Assembly: GCA_016710365.1 (NCBI GenBank)
Contig: JADJVW010000022.1
Coordinates: forward strand, 1-64,000
Source: Candidatus Caldilinea saccharophila
Lineage (GTDB): Bacteria; Chloroflexota; Anaerolineae; Caldilineales; Caldilineaceae
Reading direction: 5' to 3'
Length of the DNA: 64,000 bases
Both the position numbers and the translations under genes were made by a program. The notes beneath the pieces were generated by a model. The model saw nothing but the letters and a program-made list of their open reading frames with translations, was not told where the DNA came from and did not search any database. Below are positions 18,615 through 33,519 of the stretch, one piece after another (positions within the stretch are counted from its first letter, which is position 1; each line of letters starts with the position of its first letter).

Positions 18615-18774
18615 AGGCCCAGTATACCTGACAGCACAGTTTACCAAAAACGTTCCTGATCAACCTGCGCCGGCATGAGGCGCGCATAGCAGGAGAGGAG
18701 CGCAGAGGACAAAAACGAGGCAGGCGACAAGTAGAGACCCGCTCACCACCTGCCTCGCTGCTGATGTGAAGCTG

Positions 18775-19017
18775 CTACTCCCCCGCCACCAGCGCAGCAG
18801 TCTGTTTGCGCCCGAACAGAAAATAGCTGATCGGCCCGACATAGTTGACAAAGGCCGCCATCACCCACCAAGCCTTGCGCCCGCGGATCTCAGTCGCCGG
18901 CCGCCGGCGAATGTCGACCAACGCCGCGATCAGCAGGCTTACTTGGACGATTCCCAGCATAACGCCACCGGCCTTTTGCCAGGGTTCCAGACGCTTCCAT
19001 GTTTTTTTCTGACTCAT
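18775..19017 (-). CDS. PLDc_N-type small membrane protein
   Basis: The 80-residue protein begins MSQKKTWKRLEPWQKAGG, has a first helix (VMLGIVQVSLLIAALVDI), then RRRPATEIRGRKAWWVMAAF and a second helix ending VGPISYFLFGRK. This two-helix W-W-x4-N/P pattern is the PLDc_N (phospholipase D nuclease N-terminal) domain, which occurs alone in many bacteria as a membrane protein of unknown role. ATG at 19017 is preceded by AAGGAGAT at ideal spacing. Confidence 0.8.
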   Translation of the reverse strand: MSQKKTWKRLEPWQKAGGVMLGIVQVSLLIAALVDIRRRPATEIRGRKAWWVMAAFVNYVGPISYFLFGRKQTAALVAGE

Positions 19018-19146
19018 CGGAATCTCCTTTTGTGTAAAATGCACGCGCCTCCAGCATACCGCATTCCACTGTCGAATGCACCATCCACTGGGTAAGTCTG
19101 TTGTTGGTCGGAAGGATAGGAGAAAGGGGATATTTCTAGAACGTCA

Positions 19147-20352
19147 TCAATTGCTCAACTCGAGCGCCGGCGCATAGCCCGGCGCCAGCGCCAGCGCGCG
19201 TTGCACGGCTGTGCGCGCGCCGTCAGCATCTCCCACCGCCAGCAGCGCCCGCGCGCGCCAGTAGTAGATCTCCTCAATGCTGTCTGTCACGCGGATGACC
19301 TCATCGGTCAGCGCCAGCACATCCTGCGCACGTCCTTCGGCCAGATAGGCTTCGAAGCTGTCAAACTGATACCAGAACATCCGCCAGGGCAGCCCGATCG
19401 CGCGTGCGCGATCAAAGGCCAGCGCCGCATCTGCGGTGCGTTCCTGCCGCGTCAGGCTGCTGCCGAGGTTGAACCAGGCAAAGGGATCGCTTGCGTCAAG
19501 CGCCAACTCTGCACGGGCGCGCACTTCGGCGTCCGTCCACATGCGCCCGGGCGTCACCCCAAAATCGGTCAACATGGCGGCGACCGTCGCTTCCTGCTCT
19601 GGCGGGTAGACCAGCACGAACGCGCGATTGAAGACCTTCCACCACGCCGCCAACTGCGCATAGTTCATGCGAATGCCTGCATAGTTCTCGGTGGAGACCA
19701 GCCCCGCCGAATCATAGGAATCATAGAGCGTCCATTGTTGCGCCGCATCGTCATAGCCAACCAGCAGCCGATAGTGACCCAGCCCACCGTTGGGTTCAGG
19801 TTCATGCCATGTTTCCAGCAGGACGGGCACGCCGTTGCTGACCAGTGTGCGCAGCAGGTCGTCGTTGCCGTTGACCAACTCCATGGCGCGATAGCCCTGA
19901 TCCTGGGCGAACTTTACCAGTTCATACGGGCTGACGTTCTTGTCATCGGGAAAGGGGCGCAGCACCGCACCAATTGCGGCCTGGTCAAGCGGGCTGCCGT
20001 AGTAGCTCAGATTCATCGCCAGCGTCGCCGGCCCACAATTGTTCCAGGTCTGCCAGGCGTGATTGACGCCGGTAAGCAATGCCGCAGGTTGCGCTGGCGC
20101 ATAACGGGGTAAGGGCGTGGCCGTGGGCATCGGCGTGTCAGTCGGGACGACAGTTGGCGTCTCTGTAGGGACAAGCGTCGCCGGCGGCGGTGTATTGATC
20201 GGCATGAGAGTTGGCGTAACGACGCGCGCGGCGGCCTGAATAGTGGTCTGCTGACCTACGTCAGCACCGCGCCACATCCCCAGCCCGACCACACTGACTG
20301 CCGCGACCATCACCAGCATCAGCGCCAAGCCCAGCGCGCTACAGCCCTTCAT
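19147..20352 (-). CDS. Secreted C39-like cysteine peptidase with C-terminal TPR region
   Basis: The 401-residue product has an N-terminal membrane anchor or signal peptide, a Pro/Thr-rich linker (residues about 45-85) and a C39-like peptidase domain with the catalytic Cys in NNCGPATLAMNLSYYG and the His in GGLGHYRLLVGYDD. A helical TPR-like C-terminus follows (FAWFNLGSSLTRQERTADAA and ALLAVGDADGARTAVQRALA). It is presumably exported and acts on extracellular or cell-wall peptides; the substrate is unknown. It ends the surface-glycan gene block in transcription order. Confidence 0.82.
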   Translation of the reverse strand: MKGCSALGLALMLVMVAAVSVVGLGMWRGADVGQQTTIQAAARVVTPTLMPINTPPPATLVPTETPTVVPTDTPMPTATPLPRYAPAQPAALLTGVNHAWQTWNNCGPATLAMNLSYYGSPLDQAAIGAVLRPFPDDKNVSPYELVKFAQDQGYRAMELVNGNDDLLRTLVSNGVPVLLETWHEPEPNGGLGHYRLLVGYDDAAQQWTLYDSYDSAGLVSTENYAGIRMNYAQLAAWWKVFNRAFVLVYPPEQEATVAAMLTDFGVTPGRMWTDAEVRARAELALDASDPFAWFNLGSSLTRQERTADAALAFDRARAIGLPWRMFWYQFDSFEAYLAEGRAQDVLALTDEVIRVTDSIEEIYYWRARALLAVGDADGARTAVQRALALAPGYAPALELSN

Positions 20353-20373
20353 GCCGACCCAATCTCCAATCTC

Positions 20374-22351
20374 TCAATCGCCCTTTCCCTGATTATCTTC
20401 TTCAACCCGCATCACCGCCAACTCGACTGCATCCTCACCTGCCACCGTGCGCACGCGCGGCGCGCCTTCGAGCGCGCCGTCGTACAGCCCGGCGATCAAA
20501 CGATATTCGCCGGGGGCAAGTTCCGGCGGCAGCATCAAGCCATAGGTGCGGCGGCGCGCAGTGCCTCCGCTCGCGCGCCAATCCATCAGCGGCAGATCCT
20601 GTTGCGCCACAAGCCGGCCCGCGCCGTCGAGCAATTGCACCGTCACCTTGAGAGTTGCCAGGTTTTCCACCTCAGGCGCGCTGACGAAGAGCGTGGGCAG
20701 GCAAGCCACCCGGCGTCAACCGCAACGCGCCGAGATCGGAGACGCCCATCAACTTGACGCCATTCTCGAACTCGCTGTCCAGCACCTGCTCCGGCGCCAA
20801 ATCGGGCTGACCCGCGTAGACGCGCAGCGGCCACACGCCGACCTGCTGCTCGGCCACACGGTCGTAGGGGCTGGCTGCCAGCACCGCGTCGGCGATGTCA
20901 TTATTGTCCCAGTTGGACGCCGGCTGCACCGGCAGCAGGATGCGCCGCACGTCCGCCGCGACCAGCGCGCCCACCTGTGTGTGCGCCGCGGCTTCATCGT
21001 GCGCCGCGGGCGGCAGCACGACATGATCGACCGGCCCGCGGTAGTAGTACCACAATGTTGGGTCGGGGAAATTTTGGGCGATGCGCACTGTGTCGGGCGG
21101 CAGGTCGGCGCTCAGCCGCTCGAACGCTGTGGCCAGCTCGCGCCAGCCGCGCGTCTTGCTGTAGGCGGGATCGGCATAGTGGCGCGCCAGGGCAAGCAGC
21201 ATCCCGGCGACCAGCGCCGCCAGCAAGACAAACGAGAGCCAACGCAGCGCCTGTTCTGCTCGCCCGCGAAAACGCCGCTCGTCAAAGGCCGCGGCGATGA
21301 GCAGGGAGAAGGGAGGTGCGCTGGCCACGAGATAGCGCTCGTTGAAGATCGGTCGACCCTGCGCACTCCACCACGTCGCCAACACGGGCACGGCCAGGTA
21401 ACAACTCAGCAGCCAAAGATTGCGACGGTCGGCGGCCCCACCTAGCAGCAAGCGCACGCCGCCGATCAACAGCAGCGCGACCGCAAGGAAGGCCCACACA
21501 CTGCGTTGCTCCGGGGGAGTGCTCTCGCCGACGGCAAAGACGCTCAGTGCACGCGGCAGCATCGCCGCCAGGCTGGGCGAATCGCCGTTGCCTGCGTAGC
21601 CACCGACAATCGAGGCCGCGCCTGCCAGCCAGGGCAAATAGAGCGCGCCCACCAGCACCTGCCACCCCACCCATGCCATCAGAGTAACGCGCGTGCGCGG
21701 GATGAAGATCGCTTGTGTAAATACAAAGAGATTGAGCGCCACCAACACAAACACGGCGTAGTAGTGGGTGTGCAGCGCCAGCCATGCCACGCCGACATAC
21801 GCCAATCCCCAGCGCGCACGGTGGCGTTGCCGCGCCTCCATCCCCAGCCATACTGCCGCGGTCGTCAGCGCTAGGCTCATGCTGTACATGCGCGCATCTT
21901 GCCCATGCCAGATGGCGTAGGGGCTGATCGCCAACAGCGCGGCTGCCAGCAAGGCCGGGCCGCGCCGAAACTCAAGCCGCCACGCCAGCCGCAGCAACAA
22001 CGCCACCGCCAACACGCCAAACCACGCCGACGGATAGCGCAGCGCAAATTCGCTGTCGCCCACTGAGGTAAGCCAGGGTTTCAGCACAAAGTAGCTGGCA
22101 ACCGGATGCGGCTCGGCCAGTTCGAGCGTGGCCGCGACGATGCCGGTGTAGCTGCGTTGGGCGAAGAAGTAGCCAAAGGCTTCGTCTCCGCGTAGTTCCT
22201 GCTGGCCGAGGTGATAGACGCGCAGCGTAAAGGCAAGCAGCACGATTGCCAGCGCGACAAGGCGGAAGATAGAAGGGGCGAGGGGCGAGGGGCGAGGGGC
22301 GGCGGCTGGAGAGGGGGAGAACTGGGCGGCATCGGCGCGTGGGTTGATCAT
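20374..22351 (-). CDS. GT39-like membrane glycosyltransferase with C-terminal beta domain, frameshifted
   Basis: ATG at 22351 overlaps the upstream stop (ATGA). The first helices are followed by LGQQELRGDEAFGYFFAQRS, the GT-C catalytic D-E loop, and by GQDARMYSMSLALTTAAVW; roughly ten to twelve helices are predicted. The frame ends at 20672, but the missing C-terminus (VSAPEVENLATLKVTVQLLD, PPELAPGEYRLIAGLYDG) continues in another frame to 20374, so a shift lies near 20700 in a C-rich stretch. The enzyme should transfer sugars from polyprenyl-phosphate donors to lipid or protein acceptors outside the membrane. Near the N-terminus a Pro/Ser/Ala tract is encoded by a GGCGAGG tandem repeat (22274-22318). 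Confidence 0.75.
22274..22318. repeat. GGGGCGA tandem repeat inside coding sequence
   Basis: AGGGGCG units repeat about four times in frame within the 5' part of the GT39-like gene and encode a Pro/Ser/Ala stretch (SPAAAPRPSPLAPS). Such simple arrays recur at 30716-30842 and 60480-60600. Confidence 0.7.
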
Positions 22352-24827
22352 TTGGCCCTCCGGCGGCGGCGCGCCTGCCACGTGGCAAAGACACCGCCCA
22401 TCGCCAGCGCGCCCAGTGTGACCGCACCGATCCACAGCCCCACGCGCACGCTGTCGGGCTGATAGATGAGATCGAACGCCACGACGCCTGCCGGAATCGG
22501 AATGCCCAGCAAGGTGAGATTGGCGCGCAGCGGCGCCAACGGCGGCGCGTCTGCATGTTCCGGCCACTGTTTGGCGACAATGCGCCAGCCCGGCATCCAG
22601 TTTTCGCTGACCACCAGCAGGCCAGGCGTCTCGCTCTCCACCGTCAACGCGAGTCGCCCCGGCGCAAGCTGAGTCAGTTGCACGCTGGCAGGCGCCAACA
22701 ATGAAGATGGCTCTTCTCTGCGAACCCCTGCGCTTTTGCGGCTCTGCGTCAAAGCCAGTTCCAGGTCAGCCTGCGACGCCAGGATCGCCTGTTGCTCCAG
22801 GTCGAAGGTATGGTCGCCCAACAGGCGCACCGCTTCCTCGTCTTCGGCGAAGATTGCTTCCGGCGCGACCCATGCACGCGGATTCGGCGCCGCCAGCCGG
22901 TGCAGATAGGTGGCGTCGGTGCTTTGCGGGAATTCGGCCAGCAGCGTCGAAGGCGTAAACAATTCGCGGCGCCAGGTCAGGACATGGGTGACGCCGGTCA
23001 GCCGCCACATGCGGTCAAGCGGGAACTCGTCAAAGAGCCGCGCATAGCGCGCCAGGCGCAGTGGGCTGGACCCCCACACGTCTTCAACGCCCACGCGCAT
23101 GCCGTAATCCTCATAGGCGCGGAATTCATTATAGACGCGCCCGCCCGCGCTGGCTACGCTTGAATTTTCTCCGCGCACCTCTGCCTCTCCGCGCCTCTGC
23201 GTCGAAGATATTTCAGACTTCGCAGCCGCTTGCACGGCTTCCACCTCCGGCGCCAGGAGCACCCTTGCGCCGGACTGAATGCATCCAGGTTAGTTGCGAA
23301 GTTTGCCCAAAAGAGGTTGGCGAACGCAAGCAGACCCAGCAACACCGTTCGTTCCCGGCTCCAGCCGGGGAGACGCAGCAACAGCGCAAAGCCGGTTGCC
23401 AGCCCGATGGCCAGCGTTGCCAGCAGCAAGAAGCGCCCCTGCCCAAGCACGGTGCGGCCGGGAAGCTGCCAGAGCAGACCGAACAGATAGACCCCGCCGA
23501 TCACCAAACCGGCGTAGAGCGTCGCCAGCCAGCCGCGTATAGTCATCGGCAGCAGACGCACCGCCAGCACACCGTACCCGGCCAGCACGCTCAGCCCGAA
23601 CGCCACCAGGAACGCGGCGCGCTCCTGCCCGCGGAAAAGCGCAAAGCCCGGCGCCCAGCGGTAGAAGAGTGGATAGAGAAACGCGTTGTCGCCGAAGGAA
23701 AGCAGCAGCGCCAACAGCGCCAGCGCCAGGAAAAAGATCACGCCGCCGCGCGGCGACAGGCTGGTGCGTCTCTCCACGCCCTTCACGACCGGCTGCCAGT
23801 CGTCGCGCTGTACGGCCGCGCCGACCGCGATAAACGCCAGCCCCAGCCCAATGACGCCGATGTAGAGCGACGAGTAATCGGTCAACACGCCGGGCAGCAG
23901 CAGTTGCCAGGCATCTTGCCATGGGAAACCGCCGCTGACGTAGGCATAATCCACCGCGGCGCGCACGCTGAGCTGCGCAAACTCCACGCTGGGCAAGAGC
24001 TGCGCCGCGCTCAAGCCCAAAAAAGTCGCCAACGCCAGCCCGATGCCGAGAACTGCCACCGTCACATTGCCCGCTTCGCGCAAAGTTCGCGCCTGCGTCG
24101 TCAGCAGCACGAGCAGCCAAGCCACGGATGCGTAGCCGATATAGAGAAAAGTCTGCGTGTGGCCGGCCAGCAAGCTGACGGCGCCGGTGATGCCGGTTGC
24201 CAGCCACCATCCCCAGCGACGCGGCGACGCGACCGCGTGACTCATCGACCACAGGATCAGCGGCAGCCAGATCGCGGTGCGCAGAACGGCAAGCTGCACC
24301 GGCGGGTAGCCGGTCAGATAGCCGGAGAAAGCGAAGCAGATGCCGGCCGCCAGCCCCGCGTCATGGCGTTGGGTCAGCCGTCGCACCAGTAAATAGGTGA
24401 ACCAACCGCCCAACGCTATCTGCAGGATCGCCTCGATCTGCAAGAGATAAAGGCGTGCGGCCGCGTCTGAAAACGGCAGCGTCACAGCCAGCAGCAGCGT
24501 GCTGATGGGATAGAACACGCCTGCTTGCACGTCAGCCAGAAAAGGGTGACCGCTATAGGTGTAGGGGTTCCACAGCGGCAGCCTCCCTGCAAGCATTTCT
24601 TGTTGAGAAAAGAGGCTGAATGGCAGGAAATGGTGTGTGAAGTCACCGTCGGGGAAAGTGCGCAGACCCAGCAGCACCGGCGCGTAAAAGAACGCGGTCA
24701 CTCCCAGCAGCACCAACAGCGCCCACCCTGCGCGCCGCCGATGCGGAAGGTGCGAAACGGCAGCATCGCCAGTGCGTGTGCGGCTTTGTGGCTCGGATAA
24801 GCATTCAGGCGGGATCGGGTCGCGCAT
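22348..24827 (-). CDS. YfhO-like large membrane protein, frameshifted and carrying repeat-derived inserts
   Basis: ATG at 24827, behind AGGAG, starts a protein of about 825 residues. After the first helix it has FPDGDFTHHFLPFSLFSQQE, LPLWNPYTYSGHPFLADVQA and GVFYPISTLL, the signature of YfhO-like GT-C membrane proteins. The membrane part runs to FANLFWANFATNLDAFSPAQ, where a shift near 23265 occurs. The frame resumes as LLAPEVEAVQAAAKSEISST, a periplasmic domain (VYNEFRAYEDYGMRVGVEDV, WMPGWRIVAKQWPEHADAPP) and a final helix. The periplasmic part holds two repeat-encoded peptides (about 23155-23215 and 22699-22755). It is coupled to the GT39 gene by ATGA. Confidence 0.75.
22699..23215. repeat. 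Pair of GCGCAGAG-type repeats inside coding sequence
   Basis: At about 23160-23212 the DNA reads as CTCCGCGCACCTCTGCCTCT plus GCGTCGAAG, and at about 22705-22752 as CTTCTCTGCGAACCCCTGCG plus a GGCTCTGCGTC end. Both resemble the intergenic repeat seen near 17546. They are in frame and encode SSTQRRGEAEVRGENS and LTQSRKSAGVRREEPSS, charged peptides that look foreign to the surrounding beta-rich domain. Confidence 0.55.
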
Positions 24828-24846
24828 GGCATTCTCCTGCACGCGA

Positions 24847-27327
<2,481 letters not shown>

Positions 27328-27637
27328 GAATCAGCTCAGCGTATCAGGGTAATCGAATTGGGCAAAGGTAAGCTGCTGGCATTACCAGCGTGGCGTGGAG
27401 CGTTGACGCAATACGTCAGGCTACTAGCCAGGTGGGCTTAATTCTGCCCGTAGATTTGGTAGGGACAGGCCCCCGTGCCTGTCCGGCTTTCGTGCCTGTC
27501 CGGCTTCCGGGCGCACTTCCGGGCGCACACGGGGGGTGCGCCCCTACCAGGCAACCAATGAGATATTTTAGCCCGTGTGTACTAGCCTGACCTCCGCATG
27601 GCTGCTCGCCTTGCTCAACATCATGCTTGATACTCCA
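27328..27637. other. Intergenic region with a palindromic repeat
   Basis: No gene supported. Between 27458 and 27548 lies an imperfect palindrome starting GGTAGGGACAGGCCCCCGTG and ending GGGGTGCGCCCCTACC, with the internal direct repeats CGTGCCTGTCCGGCTT (twice) and CCGGGCGCAC (twice). It separates the GT39 gene at 24847 from the glycosyltransferase at 27638. Confidence 0.55.
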
Positions 27638-28418
<781 letters not shown>

Positions 28419-28498
28419 AAAGAGAGATTGTACAGAAGAAATGCTCAAAACCGGAAACAGCCAGTCACGCCATGACAACAAAAGGATATTGTAGTCCG

Positions 28499-29655
<1,157 letters not shown>

Positions 29656-29662
29656 GGGTTGC

Positions 29663-31760
29663 CTATTCTACAATATCTACTACCCCCAAGTCTGGCTCAA
29701 TGCCTGCGGGGTTGCCGGCCGCATCGATCCAGGTCAATGGTTCCAGGCTGTCAGCGTCATAGACCATGACGCGCACGGCGTAGCTCCCTGGCGCAAGCTC
29801 TTCAGGGACAGTGAGCATGTAGACGCCCAGCGGACGATCCTCCGGCTGCCATTGATCCGGCGCACGGTGGCGGTCGTTGAGCAGCCGCTCGTCCGCCTGC
29901 GCCAGACGATTGCCCGCCGCGTCGTAGAGGGCGACGCGCGTCTTGAGCGGACGGTCGCTGGCGCCGCCCGGCACGCGCTGCCAGCGCAGCACCACGGGCA
30001 GGGGATCGCCCGGCGCCAGCGGCGTTGCCGGCAGCGACGCTTCGATCAACTTCACCGCCTGCTCAAATTGAAAATTTACTGGTTGCAGCGCCGGCGCCAG
30101 TTCAAAGCGCGTGGGCGGCGTCAACTCCCACCAATCGATAGCATACCCTTGGAACCACTGCTCCCCCGCGTGGCGGCCGTATTTGTCGAGCAAGAAGTGG
30201 ACGGCGCGCCGCGGGTCCGTGTCGCTTTCATACCATTGCACCCAGAAGACGCGCCGCGCCGCGCCCGCCAATTCCGTCAGCGACTGGTCAAGTGTGTTGA
30301 TATCGACGAACAGATAGCGCGCTGCCGGCGTTTCACCCATGGGTGTGGGCGCGTCGGCGTCAAGCGCGTAGGATTGATAGTAGAAGCCAAACGGATATTT
30401 TTGATCGACAAAGATCACGTCTCCCGGCTGTGTGTTGGCGCGCAGCCAATCCGTCACCTCGGCGATGTGCTCACGATCATGGCGGCTGTCGTAGAGGTCG
30501 GCCTGCACGGCCTGCCCCAGCCCGATTGCCAGCGCGATCAGCAGCAGGTAGGGCAAGGCGCGCCGCCAGCGTGCAAACCCTGCCAGCCCCGTCGCGATCA
30601 AGGTGTAAAGCGCGGGCGTGACAAAACTTGCATAGCGCACATTGAACGCATTGCGATCCAGCACAGCCACATAATAAAGCGCCAGCCCTCCGAGGAGCCA
30701 GGTGAGGGTGAAGAGGAAGGGGGAGAGGGGAGGACAAGGAGATTGGGAGATTGGGAGATTGGAGATTGGAGATTGGAGATTGTCTCCCCTTTTCCCCCTC
30801 TCCCCCTCTCCTCGTCTCCTCGTCTCCCTGTCTCCCTGTCTGGCGCTTCCCACCACCAGGCCCACCACGACGACGGCCAGTCCCCCCCACAGCCAGACTT
30901 CACCCGCGCCGCCGAGCAGCGCCGGGTCGTAGGCATAGCCGCCGACGTACGCCTGCCAGTTCTGGCGCAAATATTCACCGGCAGTGACGATAGCGATATT
31001 GGGATTCTCGTACTCTGGTATCTGGCGCAGGGCAATGGGCGCAATGGGCAGGAGGAGCATGGTCATCAGCAGGCCGTGCGCCAACACCGCGCCCACTTCA
31101 CGCCAGCGCGCAGGCCGGAGCAGCGCCCAGACGCCCCACCACCCATACCAGGCCACGAGGACAAAGAGCGCGTTATAGTGAGTCAGCAGCGCCGCGCTCG
31201 AAAACAAGACAAACAAGAGCGACGGCCGGCTGAACAATCGATGCTGCGCATCTCGTCGGCGCGAGTTGGTCCAGAAAGAGCACGGCGGCCGCGGTCAGCA
31301 GGGCAAAACCCAGCGCGTACATGCGCGTTTCCTGACTTTCGGCCAGCCAAAAGGGCGATAACGCGCCGATCGCTGTCGCCAGCAGCCCAGCGGTGACGCC
31401 GCCCACGCGCCGTCCCAGCACCGACAGCAAGGCAACGCCGGTAACACCGGCAAAGACGCTCAGCAGCCTGGCGAAAAACGCCAGCAGCGCCGGCGGCTGC
31501 CCAGCAGCGATGCCAAACAGCAGACTCCAGCCATGCAGCAGCCAGTAGTAAAAGGGTGGTTGAATGTCCAGCTCGGGGGCGGTGGCGATTTGCAACAGGG
31601 GGCGCAGCGCCACATCGATATTGCGCGCTTCGTCCCACCAGATGTCCTGGCGCGTCAACGCGTGAAGTCGAATCGCAAAGGCGCCGAGCAGAACCGCGCT
31701 CAGCGCCAGTCGCAGCCATGTCGATGCCGCGGGCGTGCGGCGGTCAGCGAAAAGATGCAT
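29663..31760 (-). CDS. GT39-like membrane glycosyltransferase with C-terminal beta domain, frameshifted
   Basis: ATG at 31760 (MHLFADRRTPAAST) leads to a first helix and the loop LTRQDIWWDEARNIDVALRP, whose D-E is the GT-C catalytic motif, then SQETRMYALGFALLTAAAVL. A shift near 31215-31240 switches frame to PSLLFVLFSSAALLTHYNAL and further helices. After the membrane part, GDVIFVDQKYPFGFYYQSYA precedes a beta-sandwich-like end with PLAPGDPLPVVLRWQRVPGG and PEELAPGSYAVRVMVYDADS. A membrane-proximal stretch is encoded by the low-complexity repeat at 30716-30842. It is the gene immediately upstream of the DegT aminotransferase. Confidence 0.75.
30716..30842. repeat. Low-complexity GGAGATT / CTCTCCC repeat inside a glycosyltransferase gene
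   Basis: GGGAGATTGGGAGATTGGAG units are followed by a mirrored pyrimidine tract (CTCCCCCTCTCCTCGTCTCC, CCCTGTCTCCCTGTC). The whole array is open in the GT39 frame and encodes a hydrophilic stretch (SARQGDRETRRRGEGERGKR, then DNLQSPISNLPISQSP) between two helices. Similar arrays lie in intergenic positions at 60480-60600. Confidence 0.75.
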
Positions 31761-31811
31761 ATCTGCGCCATTGTAGCGCAGAGCGGGCATACTTTAGAAA
31801 CGAGGACTCCT

Positions 31812-32453
31812 TTACGTGTTTATCTTTTCTGCTGTAAAGTCGGGATTTTCCCACAAGATCAGCGTCGCCCAGTTGTCGGAGGCGCTGTCCTCGATGTAAT
31901 TTTGGAGCAGATTGCGCACGACGAACCCTTCTTTCAACTGAAAGCTCAGGGTTGGATCCTTCAATTCGCAGGCCACGACCTTGTCCACGTAGGCGTGCGC
32001 GCTCATCTGATGCTTATAGCGTGCAAAACCGGGCAGCAAGCCACCCGCCACGATCCCGCGCTTGTTGTGGCTGCGCACCAGCGCTTTGCGCGCCTGGTAG
32101 ATCATTTTGCCAATGCTGCGTCCGCGATAGTCAGGATGGACGCTGATGTCGGCGCCGTAGTAATAGGCGCCGTCCGGGTTGTGGTTGCGGAAATAAAAGT
32201 GGTCACAGAACTCGGCGAAGGTGTGCGTTGGCTGATCAAAATCGAAATTGCAGAAGAAGCCCGACCCTTGCCCGATCACGCGTTCGCCATCGAGTACGAC
32301 GATCTGGCCTGCGGCGAAAAGCGTGTATTGGCTGGCGAAGTGCTCCGTGCGCATCAGCTCCTGGGCGCTGAGGGTCGGATAAATGAGCCGCTGCAACGCT
32401 TCGAGTTGCACAAAATGTTCAGGTGCGATGGTGGAAATCTTGTAGTGTGTCAT
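31812..32453 (-). CDS. GNAT family N-acetyltransferase
   Basis: Of 213 residues. The acetyl-CoA binding region is ADISVHPDYRGRSIGKMIYQ followed by ARKALVRSHNKRGIVAGG (R/Q-x-x-G-x-G/S-like loop RGRSIGK). The remainder (FFCNFDFDQPTHTFAEFCDH, GYYYGADIS-like strand, VVRNLLQNYIEDSASDNWAT) resembles acetyltransferases often found fused or adjacent to carbon-nitrogen hydrolases. The acyl acceptor is unknown. It is 9 bases from the Atl gene upstream and likely co-transcribed with it. Confidence 0.8.
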   Translation of the reverse strand: MTHYKISTIAPEHFVQLEALQRLIYPTLSAQELMRTEHFASQYTLFAAGQIVVLDGERVIGQGSGFFCNFDFDQPTHTFAEFCDHFYFRNHNPDGAYYYGADISVHPDYRGRSIGKMIYQARKALVRSHNKRGIVAGGLLPGFARYKHQMSAHAYVDKVVACELKDPTLSFQLKEGFVVRNLLQNYIEDSASDNWATLILWENPDFTAEKINT

Positions 32454-32462
32454 AAATTTACC

Positions 32463-32912
32463 TCAGAAGAGCTTTGGCTGCACATTCTCCGCCGGCAGGC
32501 CGCGTGCTTCGGGGAGCGGGTAGCCGTGCTCGACCAGCCAGGCGCGGTCAGGGCCGGGCCAGCGCACGCTCGCAAGATCCATGCGTCCTTCGGCGTCCAG
32601 TTCGATGCCCTCCTCGCGCAGGCGCTGGCGTTGAAGCTCCGTCCCCCAGTGATCCGCGCGCGGGCTGACTTTGCCCTGCGCGTTGACGACGCGCTGCCAG
32701 GGCGCGTCATCCGGGCAGGCGGCCATGGCGTAGCCAACCATGCGCGCGGTGCAGCCGCCCGTGATCTCGGCGATCTGACCGTAGGTGGCGACCTGGCCAG
32801 GCGGGATCAGCCGCACCACCGCATAGATGCGTGCATAGAGCGGCGCGCGGTCCACCGGCGGGATGTCGCGACCAAAGCCTGAATTCTTCCCCTGGCTATC
32901 CTGTTTGCTCAT
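32463..32912 (-). CDS. atl: Alkyltransferase-like protein (Atl, MGMT family without active cysteine)
   Basis: The 149-residue product has IYAVVRLIPPGQVATYGQIA, the recognition-helix region ARMVGYAMAACPDDAPWQRV, and VNAQGKVSPR. Active O6-alkylguanine transferases have P-C-H-R; here the position reads DAPWQRVV, with tryptophan where the cysteine should be, the hallmark of Atl proteins. Those flip out and bind O6-alkylguanine and recruit nucleotide excision repair rather than repairing it directly. The C-terminal extension to residue 149 (WPGPDRAWLVEHGYPLPEA) is longer than in many Atl proteins. Confidence 0.88.
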   Translation of the reverse strand: MSKQDSQGKNSGFGRDIPPVDRAPLYARIYAVVRLIPPGQVATYGQIAEITGGCTARMVGYAMAACPDDAPWQRVVNAQGKVSPRADHWGTELQRQRLREEGIELDAEGRMDLASVRWPGPDRAWLVEHGYPLPEARGLPAENVQPKLF

Positions 32913-33024
32913 GCGAATTCACCGGCTGGCTTGCCGTCCTCCAGATTATGCAATTGCCCCGTGTCATGGTGCATGGAGTATAGCCGAAAGGTCGGCGGCG
33001 CAAGAAACAGAAGCCGTGGCCGTG

Positions 33025-33489
33025 TTACGCGGCGTCAACGCCATACCCCATTACCACCAACCGGCGAGGCTTTCCTGTTACAAACGCAATCACGTGCAGG
33101 AGTGTATTGCCGATCCAGTAGATGCGGCACAGCGAACGCGGCATTTCCGCGCGCGTCAACGGGTGGAACCCAAAGGGCAGGTAATAGCGCTCGTTGTGGT
33201 CGGCGCAGTAAAGATAGAGCGGGGCCGGCGTCAGCGAGATAATCGTTGCTACAATCGCACCGCCGATGCCCGCGCCCTGCCGACCCGGCGTCACGGCAAT
33301 CGAGGCCATCTCGCGTGCACCGTCACCGTGCAGCTTGACCTGGCCCGTCCCGACCACGCGGCCGTCTGCGTCGGCCACGATAAAGCGGCGCCAGTCCAGC
33401 CCCAACGGGTTGAGGCCCGCCTGGCGGATCAGCGCGGTGATGGCCGGCTGGTCGGCGGCGGTGGCTCTTCTGAGGATCGTCGCTGTCAT
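33025..33489 (-). CDS. GNAT family N-acetyltransferase
   Basis: Of 154 residues. It starts MTATILRRATAADQPAITAL and contains GTGQVKLHGDGAREMASIAV and TPGRQGAGIGGAIVATIISL, the acetyl-CoA binding loop (R-x-G-A-G-I-G). The C-terminus has YLYCADHNERYYLPFGFHPL. Substrate unknown. It follows the MoxR gene in the same direction by 30 bases, suggesting co-transcription. Confidence 0.82.
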   Translation of the reverse strand: MTATILRRATAADQPAITALIRQAGLNPLGLDWRRFIVADADGRVVGTGQVKLHGDGAREMASIAVTPGRQGAGIGGAIVATIISLTPAPLYLYCADHNERYYLPFGFHPLTRAEMPRSLCRIYWIGNTLLHVIAFVTGKPRRLVVMGYGVDAA

Positions 33490-33519
33490 GCTGGAAAGCT
33501 TCCTTTGCTAAGCTGGTTG

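Noticed and set aside
22081..22332. Pro/Ser-rich minus-strand frame overlapping the GT39 gene start
   Set aside because: It is an alternative frame of the simple repeat and the true gene; the GT-C frame explains the sequence.
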